Positions 55,391 through 64,000 of a stretch of 64,000 nucleotides of DNA are shown here, in pieces. Position 1 is the first letter of the stretch, and each line of letters begins with the position of its first letter. The stretch comes from Acridotheres tristis (lineage: Eukaryota > Chordata > Aves > Passeriformes > Sturnidae), in the NCBI GenBank assembly GCA_037013685.1, contig CM072889.1:14641976-14705975 (forward strand), in the 5' to 3' direction. Made by a program: the position numbers and the translations under genes. The notes under the pieces were generated by a model. That model was not told where the DNA came from and ran no database searches. It saw only the letters and a list, made by a program, of their open reading frames with translations.

Positions 55391-55806
55391 TGCTCTGTGT
55401 GGAATTCTGTGTGTGGAATTCTGTGTGTGGAATTCTGTGTGTGGAATTCTGTGTGTGGATGCTGTGTGTGGGTGCTGTGTGTGGAATTCTGTGTGTGAGT
55501 GCTGTGTGTGGGTGCTGTGTGTGGAATTCTGTGTGTGAGTGCTGTGTGTGGAATTCTGTGTGTGGAATTCTGTGTGTGGATGCTGTGTGTGGAATTCTGT
55601 GTGTGGGTGCTGTGTGGGGTTGCTGTGTGTGGAATTCTGTGTGTGGAATTCTGTGTGTGGAATTCTGTGTGTGGAATTCTGTGTGTGGATGCTGTGTGGG
55701 GTTGCTGTGTGTGGAATTCTGTGTGTGGGTGCTGTGTGGGGTTGCTGTGTGTGGAATTCTGTGTGTGGAATTCTGTGTGTGGAATTCTGTGTGTGGATGC
55801 TGTGTT
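55391..55806. repeat. GTGTGTGGAATTCT minisatellite
   Basis: About 415 bp of short units, chiefly GTGTGTGGAATTCT (14 bp), mixed with GTGTGTGGATGCT, GTGTGTGGGTGCT, GTGTGTGAGTGCT and GTGTGGGGTTGCT variants of 13 bp. Blocks of mixed variants recur, for example the GGTGCTGTGTGGGGTTGCTG string near 55606 and 55727, showing block duplication. The alternating GTGTGTG core could adopt Z-DNA. Open frames rich in Cys-Val-Trp or His-Thr are artefacts. Confidence 0.95.
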
Positions 55807-56109
55807 GGAGGAGCCCTGTCAGAGCACACCTGTGCCCCACACACCTGTGCCCTGCTGGACCAGGGCTGCTGCTCAGCCTGGCGTGGGCAGGATTGGATGT
55901 GCTAAAACCCTGCCGTGTGTCAGAGCCGCAGGCAGGCAGGGCACAGCAGGTGGCCGTGTCTCTGATGCTGGAGCTGTTTCCCCTCCTCGCTCCCCCTCTC
56001 CCCAGCCCCGGGAGGACAGGGCACAGCTGGGCTCTGTCCCCCTGGGTGGTGGCAGAGGCAGCTGGGCACCGCTCCCGAGCACAGCGCTCCGAAGGATCCC
56101 TGCTCAGGG
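55807..56109. other. unique DNA with a weak CTCF-like word
   Basis: No gene is recognised. ACAGCAGGTGGCCG near 55943 resembles part of the CTCF core, but this is a short match of little weight. Confidence 0.4.
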
Positions 56110-56375
56110 ACGCAGCTGCTGTGCTGTTATCACACAAGAGCAGAGATGAGACAACCCAGTTATCGAGGAGAGAGAGAAAGAGAGAGGCTCCTTCTCCCCG
56201 CTGTCCCCTCCACCCCCCCAACCTTCTCCGTGATCATTCTTGTTATTCATTTCCCCTCTCTTCTTCTTGCCAGGCAGACGCTTTCGCAGGGAAAATCCAA
56301 ACGAAAGCCTTGCAAAGAGGATGCTCATAAAATATTTATGGAGAACTGCGGTGAACACGAGTAGGATAATGAGGG
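56110..56375. promoter_or_regulatory. candidate conserved non-coding element
   Basis: Repeat-free apart from a short GA run at 56165-56188. It contains GTGCTGTTATCACAC (GATA-type), GTGATCATTCTTG, TTATTCATTTCCCC, GCAGGGAAAATCC and CATAAAATATTTATGG. It may be regulatory, judged by composition. Confidence 0.36.
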
Positions 56376-57513
56376 TCTGTGGGAAATGGGATGTGTCCAA
56401 ACTCGCGCAGTGAAGGCCTCGTACGAGGCAGAGGCACACGGTGGAGGCTGTCAGTGAGTCCTGAAGGGTCTACACTCATTTCCCTCTCAGTTGCCACACA
56501 CATCTCTGCTTTGGCTTTCCCTCCCTGGCGCTGGGGCTTTTCCTCCATGGCAGCTGCTGCCTGCACTGCATGGGGAATGGGATGGCTGGAGTGCACTGGG
56601 GTCTGTGCCATGGTCTGTACAGTCCCATGGCTGTGCTCTCTGGGAGCAGGACAGGGACACCGTGCCACCAGAGCAGGACACAGCCACCATGCCACCTCTG
56701 GGATGCAGCCTGGTCACCTCTTCCGGCCACTTTTCCTGTGCTCTAGCCCCGTGATTGTTCTGCACTCCCTGACATGGCCACACAGGGTAGCCAGGGAGGG
56801 CAGCAAGGTCTGGCAGAGGGATGGAGTCAGTTCCCTTCATAGGGATTGATTTAAGAATTGGAAGGGCTCAGGTCTGAGCACCTCCTGCCCCCCATGCTTC
56901 CCTCCCATCCTCTGCAGTCTGTGGGGCTCTGCCCCACAAACCCTCACACACTCAGCCCTAAGGCTCACAATCCTGAGCCCTGCTGATGCCAAGAAGGGGC
57001 TCTGAGGCTCAGGGTGAGCTCTGGTAATGTGCAAACCTATCCCATCCTGAGAGCAGAGCCCATAAACACAGCAGCCCCCCTAGAGCAGGGACGAGCTGCC
57101 TCAAACCTTGTCTTGCAGCAGCTTATCCAGCTCCTTCTCCAGTTACCCAGCACGAGTGTCTCACAGCTCCTGCAGCTGGAATGCTGCTGACCTTTGGGAG
57201 TCTCACTGGGTCTGCCCCAGCTCCAGCTCAAGCTGCAATTCCTCTGTGATTGACCAAGAGGACCTCAGGGGCACTGCTGCTCCTCTTCCTCCCTCCGCTC
57301 TCTTCCAGCAAGCCCCCAAAAAGCCTTGAACTCGTGTTGGAGAGCTGATCCCGCTGGGAGCCATGCTGCTGGCAGATGTTTGCTGTGATACAGGACACGA
57401 CAGCTTTTATGACTTGTCAGCTGGAACCCAATCTTTTCGGGTCTTTAGGTTAAAATGGAAAAGCAAAGCTTGCACGCATGGCTGTGCCAGCAGCACGGCC
57501 TGCTGAGCCTCCC
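56376..57513. other. unique non-coding DNA
   Basis: No gene or interspersed repeat is recognised. Confidence 0.6.
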
Positions 57514-57690
57514 AGCAATCCCAGAACCTCCTGGAGCAGGAACCTGAGTGTCCCTCACCACCACCCAGCCCAGCAATCCCAGAACCTCCTGGAGCAGGAA
57601 TATGGGTAACCCTCACCAACACCCAGCCCAGCCCCTCAGCCCCAGAACCTCCTGGGGGAGGAAGCATCCCACTGCCCTCACCATCCCACT
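57514..57690. repeat. 58-bp tandem repeat, about three copies
   Basis: The string AGCAATCCCAGAACCTCC begins at 57514 and 57572. A degenerate third copy, carrying CCCAGAACCTCCTGG, starts near 57635. Each copy continues with GGAGCAGGAA and, at its end, CACCCAGCCCAG. Copies 1 and 2 are nearly identical, the third diverged. Confidence 0.88.
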
Positions 57691-58109
57691 CCTACAAGGC
57701 TGCTTTTCCCAGCCCTGTATCCTGGGACATGCCCTGTGTCCCTGCAGTGGCACATCTGTGTGCTTGGGATGTTCCTGACCCCAACCCAGACTGCCTGGGG
57801 TGGGCACTTTTCTGTTCAGCCCCACGAAGGAACAAACAAGGTCACACATACTTTCCTTATGATGACTGCAGGGAGATTCCCATCTCTTCCAGGCTAGGAA
57901 ACCACCTCAGCTCTTCATGTTATTGCACATTACCAAACATTACCAAATCCTGGGGAATTACAAGAAACCCCACATCTGCTTCACTCCCACTGCTGAAGGA
58001 AGGAGAATTATCCCCCCTGGCAGCTGAGAAGGTTCCTCACCTCCCCAGAGCTGCCTGGTGGGATTGTGCTGTCTCCTGTGTGGAAGCAGGCAGGGATGCT
58101 TCAGAGAGC
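57691..58109. other. unique non-coding DNA
   Basis: Nothing recognised, apart from a direct doubling of CATTACCAAA near 57926-57945. Confidence 0.55.
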
Positions 58110-58210
58110 CATGGAATACTTCAGGTTGGAAAAGACCTTTAAGATCATCAAGTGCAGCTGTTAATTCAGCACTGCTGAGCTCAGGTTCATGTTTAAATAA
58201 AACACTGCCA
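58110..58210 (-). mobile_element. CR1: CR1 LINE 3' fragment, antisense
   Basis: The plus strand reads 'atggaatacttcaggttgg', 'aaaagacctttaagatcatc' and 'aagtgcagctgttaattcag', then 'cactgctgagctcaggttc'. It matches the reverse complement of an older CR1 type ('ggttggaaaagacctttaag'). It is about 100 bp and diverged after the first 50 bp. Confidence 0.88.
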
Positions 58211-58857
58211 GATTTCAGGTCACCCTTGCCAGCTGTCTTGATGTCTCAGCACCAGAGCTGGGTTTGCCAATGATCAAATCATTGATCAGTGCCACGCCAC
58301 ATCCCTCTGGGGGATGAGGCACAACGGGGTGGCAGGGAAGCAGAGAAGTAGAGAAGCTGCTCCCTCGAGGTTCCTGAGTGGTGTCTCGCCCTACAGACCA
58401 GCATAGCACACTCAGGAAGTGCTGCCTGGCTGATGGATCCCACCCTGCCCTCTCCCCCTCCATCTCCATTGCTCACGAGTCTCAAAGTTCAAGTGGTTCG
58501 GGATGGGGAAGAGTGTTCCAGACATGAAAGGTATTTCTGGGCATGGGGGAAGAAGTGATTAATCTCAATTACATGGTCGGACACTGCATAATCTGGGGCA
58601 GCAGATTGGGTTACCCAGTCCTCCTTCCCATGGCTCTTGGAAGGGGATTCCAGCCTGAGGAGACTTTGGAAAGATGTTTTGACTGCTGAAGTGCCAAACT
58701 TAACCCCGTTGTAATTGGGGCTGTGGTGAAACATGGATGTTGTTTTTTGCTTCCTGAGCCTCCCGGACAGCCCGAGGTTTGTGCAGCTGCCACCTCTTTC
58801 CCATTCACAGTGTGACAGATCCCACCCCAGCTCACTTTTCCCAAGGTCACTGCTCAG
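58211..58857. other. unique DNA with a short inverted repeat
   Basis: No gene is recognised. At 58271-58288 TGATCAA and TTGATCA form a 7-bp inverted repeat with a 4-bp spacer, overlapping a second one (AATGAT/ATCATT). The rest is unique. Confidence 0.55.
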
Positions 58858-58912
58858 AAAAAAAAAAAAAAAAAAGAAAAGAAAAAAGAAAAAGAAAAAG
58901 AAAAAGAAAAAA
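58858..58912. repeat. poly-A / (AAAAAG)n run
   Basis: Eighteen A followed by GAAAA/GAAAAA units, pure purine on the plus strand. It is not attached to a recognisable retroposon. Confidence 0.95.
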
Positions 58913-59040
58913 CCACCAAAACCCAACAGAGGCTGGTGCTTCCAAACTCCAGGAGCAGATCAGCGGCTGCTGAGCTTTCCAGGCTTCCTGCTGCTGGATC
59001 GTGGTCTTCCTCCTCCAGCCCAGACCTCGCATCCCGCCGG
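58913..59040. other. unique spacer
   Basis: Short unique sequence before the composite array. It ends in TCGCATCCCGCCGG, which already resembles the array units. Confidence 0.5.
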
Positions 59041-59249
59041 GCTCTGCAGAACTCCCATTGCCCCTTCCCGCACCCCGCATCCCGCACCCTGAATCCCGCC
59101 AGGCTCTGCAGAGCTGCCCTGCCCCTTCCCGCAGCTCCCAGCCTGCATCCCGCACCCCGCACCCCGCATCCCGAATCCCACATCCCGCATCCTGTCGGGT
59201 TTTGCAGAGGTCCCATTGCTCCTTTCTGCAGCTCCCAGCCCAGGTCCCT

Positions 59250-59290
<41 letters not shown>

Positions 59291-59455
59291 ACATTCCACA
59301 TCCCACATCCCATATCCCGCATCCCACATCCCGCATCCCACATTCCGCATCCCACATCCCACATCCCACATCCCACATCCCACATCCCGCATCCCGCATC
59401 CCGCATCCCACCTGGCTCTGCAGAGCTGCCCTGCCCCTTCCCGCAGCTCCCAGCC
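59041..59455. repeat. composite heptamer (GCATCCC)n array
   Basis: A two-level repeat. A block of about 40 bp with GCTCTGCAGAGCTGCCC and CTTCCCGCAGCTCCCAGCC occurs at 59041 (partial), 59103, 59199 (diverged) and 59415. Between the blocks lie heptamer runs of ATCCCGC, ATCCCAC and ATTCCAC of variable length. The longest run is about 59250-59410. Frames that are rich in His-Pro or in Cys-Gly-Met-Asp follow from the heptamer and are not genes. Confidence 0.93.
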
Positions 59456-59869
59456 CGAGCAGCCGAGCGTCCCCCCAGACCCGGGGGCTCCTCGGGATCC
59501 GTGTGCCCCAAACCCTGCTGGGTGCTGGGATGGATCAGCCCCACGGGAGCCGCAGCACCAGCAGGATTTGAGCATCGCTCCCCGAGGAGAGCAGTGGCTG
59601 TGGAGTGGTGAGGAGCTCAGGCACACAGAGCGAGGGGTTTCATCCAACAAAGCTCTCGGATCCTCCTTGTTATTTAACAGCCTCTTTCCCCGGACTAAAG
59701 AGCTGCTCCTGATGTTCTGTAGGGACTAATAACAACCTAATCCCGAGTTGTGATGGACTAAACATACCCAGCGTGTTCTGAGGTTCACCCAGAGAGATCC
59801 CACATCCCCCCTGTGCTCTGCGTCCTTTGTGGTGTCACACAGCACACGCCCTCAGTGACATGAGACATT
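59456..59869. other. unique non-coding DNA
   Basis: Nothing recognised. CpG-rich in its first 100 bp. Confidence 0.55.
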
Positions 59870-60185
59870 TCTGGGTAAGAAGTTAAAAATAAATATATTC
59901 CCAGGGGGAGCTGCAGAAGGATAGACCGAGCCAGGGTGTAATTACCTGAGTTGGAACAGAGCCAGCTCTAACTTGTATTGCAAATTCTTTGCATTGCTTT
60001 AGATACCTGCTAACAAAGTGATTATAAAAACCATATTTATAGAAGATTAGGAGCTATGCAATAGATCCACATCCGTAATTAGCCATAATAGATCTGCATT
60101 GATTATTATTGATGCTAATCCTCTTCTAAATATGTGCACATTAATTAGTCAGCGTTTACCACAGACGCAATTATTTTAGGAACAG
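59870..60185. promoter_or_regulatory. strong candidate conserved non-coding element
   Basis: This is the most AT-rich unique block of the window outside the 13-kb tract, with a dense set of homeodomain-like words: GGGTGTAATTACCTG, CCGTAATTAGCCATAATAG, GCATTGATTATTATTGATGC, TGCTAATCC and ACATTAATTAGTCAGC. ATAGATC occurs twice, about 30 bp apart. It also has TTTGCATTGC (C/EBP- or POU-like). No repeat family or frame explains it. It looks like a deeply conserved developmental enhancer; only alignment can confirm this. Confidence 0.48.
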
Positions 60186-63100
60186 ACACAGTTGGTGGGG
60201 GCAGCAGACAACAGGGTGTTTATTCCCATTTTAGTGTTTATTTTTCTCTCTGCAGAAGCACCTACATCAGGTTGTACAAGAACAAAGAGCATCTGAGTCC
60301 AAGGGCCTGGAGCATCCAGGCTCCCGTGCCGTGATAAGCACTTACAAGTGCCTGGGAAGGATCTTGCCAAAATATTATTTTTGATGCATAAAATATTTCC
60401 TCGTTACTATGAAACACAGTGTGGTGCCAGCCTCCAAGGGTGACACTGCACCTTTTCCTGGCTGCCTGTGGGGGTGTTCAGCTCCAGTACCTCGTGTGCC
60501 TCATCCCGGTGCTCCTGGTGGCTGGATTGGGGGTGGGAATTGCTTGTTGGCAATGAAATCTGAGCGGGCTGGTGGGGGGAGCCTTCAGGACACCTCCTGA
60601 GCAGTGCTCAGCTGGGGCTGGTTTCAGGAGCCTTGGAATTTGCTCATCACTTTCCCAGCTGGAACACAGGGGGTGTCCTGGTCTGAGCAGTGAGTGAATG
60701 CAGCTCTGGAATTCTTTCCCCATCATCTGACCCCACCAGGACTTGAGGACCATCTGCACACCAACAAAGCCCCCAAGAGCCAGCAGGTACCAGGGGCTGC
60801 ATGTCATGGGGCTGTTTCTGTTTGAGACACCCCAAAGGCTCCCAAAAATAGCTGCTCAGCCAATAGGAAAGTGGAAAACACCTGTCCTATCTTCTTCTTT
60901 TTCTGTTCTTCATTGTCTTTTATTTCCTTCTCTCTGTCCTTTATTTCTCTCTCTGCCTTCAAGTAGGAAGAGCAGAAAAAAGCTGTTGTACCCCCTCTTT
61001 GAATTGTGCTGCTCCTGCAGCCCCATGTCCCTGTGTCCCACTGTCCCCTCTCTTCTCCATCGCCATTCCCATGGAGATGCATCCCACAATGGAAGATGAT
61101 TCCACATTGGCTCTCCCACCAGGCCAGAGCATCTCTGGTGGTGAAGAGTTTTGATCAACTTTGGGCGAGAAGAGTCCATGAGCATCCCATCACCCCAGAA
61201 AGGGCAGGAAGCCGTACTGGGAGAACTGGAATGAGGAGCTGGAAGTGCTGGGTGAAGCTGCAGGACCATCAGGTGCTCCAGCCTAGCATGGAGTGGGGTC
61301 ACAGCTGCCACTGTGGGACGTGGTCCCTCTCTGGAGGAGGGAGGAGGAGCTGCCCTGTCCCACGCATTGCTGCCAAGGTGATGCCACATCCCAAAATCCC
61401 TATTGCTCCCAACCCTGGACACCTGATGGCTAAAGCAGCTTCCCTCCAGTTCTCACCGTGCCCAGAACGCAGCAATCACAACCCAGATCCTGTTTCCTAC
61501 GGTGTAAACCCCCTCTCCAAATCCAGCAATTAGCCTCCAATTTGCTTTCCCCATCAATGGCAAACGGGGTCTCCGTGGGACGCTCTGATGAGACCCTGTT
61601 TTCTTCATCAGTTCAAAACCTTTCCCTCTTATTTATTTTTCACCCTTCCCCCAAATGTATTTCCCACCACAAAAATAACATTTTTCAGATCTTTGCAATT
61701 ATTTATTCCACATTTTTCTGTCACAGCTTTGCAGGAATCAGCATTTCTGCTGGGAGCAGAGAGGGAAGATGAGCAGCTCCAGCCTCTCCTTCCACAGCTG
61801 ATGAGTGGGGTCTTGTGTGGGGTCGGTGGTCCAGGAGGGCCCCCATGACACCCACAGAGTTCAGACCAATTAGGGACTTCTGACTGGGGGGAAAAAGGGA
61901 AAAGAAAGAGCCAGGAAGGCTGGGCTCGCCTTTTTCTCCTCTCGTCTCATTCCTTGTCTTCTTTTTAATGGCAGGCCCCCGGGGGCTCGTCGGCATCCTT
62001 CAGAATGGAAATCCTTCCAAATGGAAATCCTCCCTGCCCCTCATGGCAGCGCCTGAATGTCACAGAGGGGATGAAAGGGAGCCAAAGGCGACCCTGCTCC
62101 CAATGCCATCGTGGGGGGGTGACCGAGCTAATGGGGAGGACAGAGACATCAAGGAGTGTGTTCAAGGGCAACCTGAAGGGTTTTCCTTCCTCCTCACTGA
62201 GAAGCAGCTGGAAGAAGGAAGAGAAGCAAATGAGAGACGCCAGAACTGTGACATTTTCAAGGACCTGTAGACAGTGTCACCCATGGAGGCACAAAGCTTT
62301 GGAAAATCAGGAGACAATGAGCCAGCCAGGACTGGGGCTGGCATCACACCCAGCCAGAAAAATGCTGAATAATTTTGGTGGCCTTTAAATCTTTGCTTAA
62401 AATAAACCTTTGCAAGTTGAGGAGCCCTCAGAGCCCAGTGTCCCCTGGGACCTCCTAGCTCAATGCCCAAAGCAAATTAGGGACAATCCATTCCCTTTAG
62501 GAAATCCCGGATTTCCTGGGCTGGGGCTGCTCTGTGCCAGGAGGGTCTGTGCAGGCACATCCCATTATGGTAAAATCTGCTGTTCCTGGGTTTCAGCTGG
62601 GATAAACCCCAGGGAAATAGTTCCACTTCATACCCACGGAACAATGCTCCAGAAAACGGAAACAGCTTTCCAAAGAAACCTCTTTGGTTTTCTGCCTTTG
62701 TTGTGCTGCTTTGCCAGGGCTCCAGGGAGGGGGATGAGTTTCACCCCACTGGTCAGGTTGGTGTTGGGTTTGGGATCAGGTTCTTTGGCCACAGCCCCAC
62801 AGCTCTCCGTGCTGCTCAGAAAAAAGGGGAATATGCTACACAAAAGGAATTCCTGGAAGAAGTAAGGGGCAACCAGCCTCACTGGTACCTTTGGTGTGTG
62901 TGAAATTCTCCCCTGGAAGTGTTATTAGAATATCCCAGTTTAAAGGGCTTGGGAAAGCAAACTATTTGGGGTAATTCTGACAGCAGACAGAGGCTTTTGT
63001 CCAAAGCTCGACTCCAGCACAGGTTCAGATGTGTTGGTCACAGATCCCAGCCTGGCCAGGGTGCAGTGATGGAAGCAGGACCTGGCTCAGCCAAGCCTTG

Positions 63101-63420
63101 CTGGTGGTTGGAGCAGTGTGGAAAAGGGAGGGTTGTGGGATCTGGACTTGCTCCTAGCACTGGGCTCCCCCAGCTAAAGCAGAGGGAAATTTGCTTGGAA
63201 AGAAAATGCCAGTTCATTGAAACTGAAATATTTCATTAAAATATTTTGGGTCTGAGAAGATGCTGCCAGCGGACTCCCAACCACATGTCACCACTGGGTT
63301 GCTTTTGCCTGGTGTCTGGAAATCCCATGGCCCTGCCCAGGGCTCTGGGGTGGCTCTGTGAGTGTCCCACACTTCTGTGACACTGGGGCCAGGGGCTGAG
63401 GGGTGGTCTGGAATCCCCAG
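60186..63420. other. unique DNA with pyrimidine-rich runs
   Basis: No gene is recognised over 3.2 kb. A CT-rich stretch lies at about 60893-60962, with an imperfect doubling of CTTTATTTC..CTCTCTG. A further T-rich part lies near 61620-61720. Short AT-rich words near 60365-60410 could belong to the 59.9-kb element. Confidence 0.58.
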
Positions 63421-63480
63421 ACAGAATTATGGAATCGCAGGATGCCTTGGATTGGAAGGAATCTTAAAGCTCACAGATCT
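63421..63480 (-). mobile_element. CR1: CR1 3' terminus, antisense, short
   Basis: The plus strand reads 'agaattatggaatcgcagg', 'ttggattggaaggaatctt', then 'aaagctcacag'. This is the reverse complement of a CR1 3' end, preserved for only about 60 bp. Confidence 0.82.
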
Positions 63481-64000
63481 CTGGCAATTCAGAGCTGCCT
63501 GGATTTGCCATGTTTTCCATGGGAGATGGGGACAGGGAGAAGTGCAGCTCCTTGGCACTGGAGAAGTGGAGCAGGAGGGAGAGGTTTGATACTGATTGAG
63601 AAGGAAGTGTTTGAGATGCAGAATTTTAAAAATGAGCCCTTCCCAGTGGCCGTGCTGCTGTTACAGGGACTGCAGAGAGCGAGGAGGGGGTGAAGGGCTG
63701 CTCCTTCTTGAAAGCCTTCTTGGTTTCAGTGGATAATCCCAATTTACAAAACAGCTGAGTTTTAAAATGCTGCAATAATCCACTCATTAGCCCTCGCTGC
63801 GAGGCGGCGCCTCGGGGCATTCCCAGAGGAAGGTGGGACGGGTGGTTCAGGAGATAATTGCTGCACACTTGAACCCCTCCGGAGGTGGCAGATCCACTAA
63901 CTTTGGTGAATTCCTTTGTGTCCACAGGCAGCTGCCCTGCGTGGGGGCTGTGCCGTGCCCTGCCATGCCCAGCGAGGCCAAAGAGCTCCACGCAGGAATT
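63481..64000. other. unique DNA, CNE-like at 63.69-63.93 kb
   Basis: No gene is recognised. From about 63690 to 63930 there are GTGGATAATCCCAATTTAC (contains the OTX/PITX-type core TAATCCC), TGCAATAATCCACTC, a CpG cluster GCGAGGCGGCGCCTCGGGG and GGAGATAATTGCTGC. The mix suggests a regulatory element that may be cut by the window edge. Confidence 0.4.

Noticed and set aside
55941..55955. CTCF site
   Set aside because: Only a partial match to the core. Not strong enough for a separate regulatory call.
55130..56330. 363-, 263- and 216-residue frames across the GTGTGTGGAATTCT array
   Set aside because: Open on both strands because of unit composition, with no recognisable fold and no conserved start.
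58854..59729. Cys-Gly-Met-Asp and His-Pro-rich frames
   Set aside because: Direct translation of the ATCCCRC heptamer.
1..64000. CRISPR array, prophage, operon or other microbial defence system
   Set aside because: The tandem repeats have no unique spacers of constant length, and the whole window has vertebrate (avian CR1) character.

Overview
The window looks like ordinary non-coding DNA from a bird, most likely a songbird or other neoavian. The evidence is the repeat content. Almost every interspersed repeat I can recognise is a short, 5'-truncated CR1 LINE with the typical avian 3' end: the sense strand carries 'ggaaggtgtccctgcc', then 'ggtcccttccaacccaaacc', then a tail of ATTCTRTG-like octamers. 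I see no Alu, L1 or rodent SINE, no LTR retrovirus, and no bacterial gene, operon, CRISPR array or phage feature. The sequence is fairly GC-rich with scattered CpG-rich patches, as in avian microchromosomes (inference).

I could not support any protein-coding gene. The open frames either run through tandem repeats whose unit length is a multiple of three (13.7-14.2 kb, 35.4-35.9 kb) or whose pentamers stay open by composition (22.4 kb, 39.0 kb), or are short frames in unique DNA with no recognisable domain. No tRNA, rRNA or known microRNA was recognised. The window therefore reads as an intergenic or intronic stretch.

Layout. 0-9 kb: unique DNA with five CR1 pieces, a 16-bp tandem repeat and a trace of an ancient L3/MIR-like element. 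9-14.2 kb: a 35-bp minisatellite, three AT-richer stretches that look like conserved non-coding elements (CNEs), a (GGAT)n run, an AT-rich tract and a 15-copy 33-bp minisatellite. 14.2-22.3 kb: two CR1 pieces, a long polypyrimidine tract and a strong CNE candidate near 19.6-20.1 kb. 22.4-31 kb: a 315-bp TTTCC/TTCCC array, a GGGA/GGAA run and otherwise unique DNA. 31-36 kb: CR1 and three tandem arrays (20, 23/53 and 33 bp). 36-39.3 kb: the most GC-rich part, with CpG-rich patches, a G-quadruplex-prone block, a CTCF-like site and a 272-bp GGAAA array. 39-54 kb: mostly unique, with CNE-like stretches and a perfect 15-bp inverted repeat at 45.3 kb. 54-60 kb: four further tandem arrays and CNE candidates at 56.1 and 59.9 kb. 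60-64 kb: unique DNA with one CR1 tail.

The main theme is the density of tandem repeats, several of which share a GGGATG-type core, set among AT-richer islands with homeodomain, SOX and POU-like motifs that could be developmental enhancers. The enhancer reading is inference from composition and motifs; conservation could not be tested here.
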